Origin: Saprospiraceae bacterium
GTDB lineage: Bacteria > Bacteroidota > Bacteroidia > Chitinophagales > Saprospiraceae
Reading direction: 5' to 3'
Assembly: GCA_020631355.1 (NCBI GenBank)
Contig: JAHDHL010000009.1
Location: 81,905 to 145,904, forward strand
DNA: 64,000 nt
The notes under the pieces are model-generated. The model worked only from the letters and a program-made list of their open reading frames with translations, was not told where the DNA came from and did not search any database. Of this stretch, positions 62,650 through 64,000 are shown piece by piece. How positions within the stretch are numbered: the stretch's first letter is position 1; each line of letters opens with the position of its first letter. The position numbers were made by a program, and so were the translations under genes.

Positions 62650-64000
62650 ATGAATTTGGATTTTTTGGATTGGAATATAAAAAGAAAATTACTGAAGTAT
62701 CTCAAAGGACCTCTGTCTGATGATTTATCCGAATTCGAAACATTCTATGGATATCAGGGTAATATTAACCTAGCTCGATGGTTGATCGTAATTAATGTTT
62801 TCAAAAAAGATATTAAGGAGCCGGTCAATTATAGTGACATGCTGCCTAATTACCAATTTTTAAAATCATTAAGAGAGCATAATGCCCTGTTGGAAAATCA
62901 TAGAATTGCATTGTATGGATTGAGTGAGTTTATTCCAATCCTTTCCCCATATATCGAAATTGCTTACGATGGGATTGGAGGTAAGTTTTATGCGACATTC
63001 ATCAATGATTTTGATCCCATTTTATTATGGGAACATGAAGAAGATGCAGTTTATGTCCAAAGGTATAAATTGAGTGATGTCATCAAATCTGCATTAGGCG
63101 AAAAGTTGTATGCTGAGTTGGGACCTTATTTATATCAAAGGAAAAATGATTTGGGAATCAGTACGAATAATTTTGGTATAGATAGGAATGTATTTCAAAA
63201 AAGCAGCCACTTTCATCAAATGATGAAAGGCGTTTATGATAATCGCCCTCATTCTTTTTTCAATCAAAAATTAGATGAGGTATTCAATCCATTCGAGACA
63301 TCCAAAAATAAGGTAAATAGGATATATAATTTTATAAAAAGTTGTTATTGGTTATTCTTTACGGGACAATTAGATGCACTGGAATTATTGGTCGAAGAAA
63401 AACCGACGCATAAGGGTAAATTGGTGGAATCTGTTTTCAATAGTTTTGAGGCGTTAACCAAAGGAGATTATAATAATCTGGTTGTCAGTCATGAGGAACT
63501 AGAAAAGATAAGGGGAGTGAATGCATTGAGGGGGACAGGTCGATATGAATCGGAACGGAAATATTGTGAAAGTAAAATGTCTGATGAAGACCGTAATATT
63601 GAATTTCTAAAGAAGAAATATTATCAGGAAATAGAAAATAAAGAGCCTTTTTTGAATATCATGTATCATTTGAAGAATAATGATTTCATAAGGCAGCTTT
63701 TATCAAACGGACAGCATCTTAGTCGTTTAAGAATGATTAATAATCCCTTTGATTCCCTACCTGACGAAGTTGCTGATTTAGTGCTTTTAGAAGCAATGGA
63801 ATGGCGGAGCGGTCTGAAGTCCATTCCGCCCATGATAGGTCAGTTAAGGCAATTGAAAAGTTTTTCTCCTCATTATAATGAATTGGAAACCCTTCCTGTT
63901 GAACTAGGCCAATTAGAGCATCTGGAGCAGCTGTCTCTTAGTAAGAATCGTTTTTCTACCTTGCCAGAATGTGTGTCCTCGTTTTCTCAATTGAAATCAT
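62650..64000 (+). CDS. Leucine-rich-repeat protein, cut by the window end
   Basis: An open frame of 450 codons starting at the ATG at 62650 and running past the window edge without a stop. A separate short frame begins at 62630 but stops after seven codons. There is no signal peptide; the first ~350 residues have no family I recognise and look mixed helical, with EELEKIRGVNALRGTGRYES near 280. From about residue 350, leucine-rich repeats begin: SRLRMINNPFDSLPDEVADL, LKSFSPHYNELETLPVELGQ, LEQLSLSKNRFSTLPE. This resembles the cytoplasmic LRR proteins common in Saprospiria. The 3' part is missing, so the total length and any C-terminal domain are unknown. Confidence 0.8.
   Translation, partial: MNLDFLDWNIKRKLLKYLKGPLSDDLSEFETFYGYQGNINLARWLIVINVFKKDIKEPVNYSDMLPNYQFLKSLREHNALLENHRIALYGLSEFIPILSPYIEIAYDGIGGKFYATFINDFDPILLWEHEEDAVYVQRYKLSDVIKSALGEKLYAELGPYLYQRKNDLGISTNNFGIDRNVFQKSSHFHQMMKGVYDNRPHSFFNQKLDEVFNPFETSKNKVNRIYNFIKSCYWLFFTGQLDALELLVEEKPTHKGKLVESVFNSFEALTKGDYNNLVVSHEELEKIRGVNALRGTGRYESERKYCESKMSDEDRNIEFLKKKYYQEIENKEPFLNIMYHLKNNDFIRQLLSNGQHLSRLRMINNPFDSLPDEVADLVLLEAMEWRSGLKSIPPMIGQLRQLKSFSPHYNELETLPVELGQLEHLEQLSLSKNRFSTLPECVSSFSQLKS

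Noticed and set aside
1..64000. CRISPR arrays, tRNA, rRNA or a complete insertion sequence
   Set aside because: No regularly spaced short repeats, tRNA cloverleaf, rRNA-like sequence or transposase was found on reading the gaps.

Overview
The window looks like a chromosomal segment of a Bacteroidota bacterium, most likely a marine or environmental relative of the Saprospiria. The placement is an inference. It rests on five proteins with C-terminal type IX secretion (T9SS) sorting domains, a SusD-family lipoprotein, many Bacteroidota-style lipoproteins, promoter-like TAnnTTTG elements close to starts, a long CcmF, SprB and HYR repeats and bactofilin. Base composition is a moderate, fairly even ~40-45% GC by eye. 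I see no rRNA, tRNA, CRISPR array, prophage or intact insertion sequence. Gene density is high and most genes have ordinary homologues.

Layout. 1-16 kb: pckA, a secreted repeat protein with calcium/metal-binding-type motifs, prfC, thioredoxin-type proteins, a T9SS choice-of-anchor V protein, an alpha/beta hydrolase, a GT39-like mannosyl/arabinosyl-type transferase with a zinc-ribbon partner, trxA, a DUF58 protein and a WG-repeat protein. 16-24 kb: a TonB-family protein, a candidate structured RNA, a helical protein of unknown function, two lipoproteins and a large secreted polysaccharide-lyase-like enzyme. 24-32 kb: one giant T9SS adhesin (2644 aa) with two L-type lectin modules inside an apparently identical 1.5-kb duplication. 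32-39 kb: an old-yellow-enzyme reductase, an overlapping AlkB-like dioxygenase plus Rnl2-type RNA ligase pair, an orphan SusD, and an ECF sigma factor overlapping a protein that appears to span both membranes. 39-46 kb: a DUF2520 dehydrogenase, ccmF/ccmE for cytochrome c maturation, ftsE, a lipoprotein and a PAS histidine kinase. 46-54 kb: acyl-CoA dehydrogenase, an M23 peptidase, enoyl-CoA hydratase, an outer-membrane beta-barrel and a T9SS protein with an S74 chaperone. 54-64 kb: a MerC-like membrane protein behind two perfect Fur-type palindromes, a second flavin oxidoreductase, lipoproteins, a cytochrome oxidase subunit III, folE, bactofilin, tsaD and a leucine-rich-repeat protein cut by the window end.

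How they fit together. The cell appears to be an aerobic (cytochrome c maturation, oxidase subunit III), gluconeogenic (pckA) heterotroph that oxidises fatty acids (acyl-CoA dehydrogenase, enoyl-CoA hydratase) and exports large adhesins and a glycan-degrading enzyme through T9SS. The most interesting pieces are the AlkB/RNA-ligase pair (a candidate RNA damage-repair cassette), the sigma factor with a dual-membrane-spanning partner (it resembles the Dma anti-sigma type reported in Bacteroides), the duplicated lectin adhesin, the paired 7-1-7 palindromes upstream of merC, and the minus-strand structured RNA candidate near 17.3 kb.
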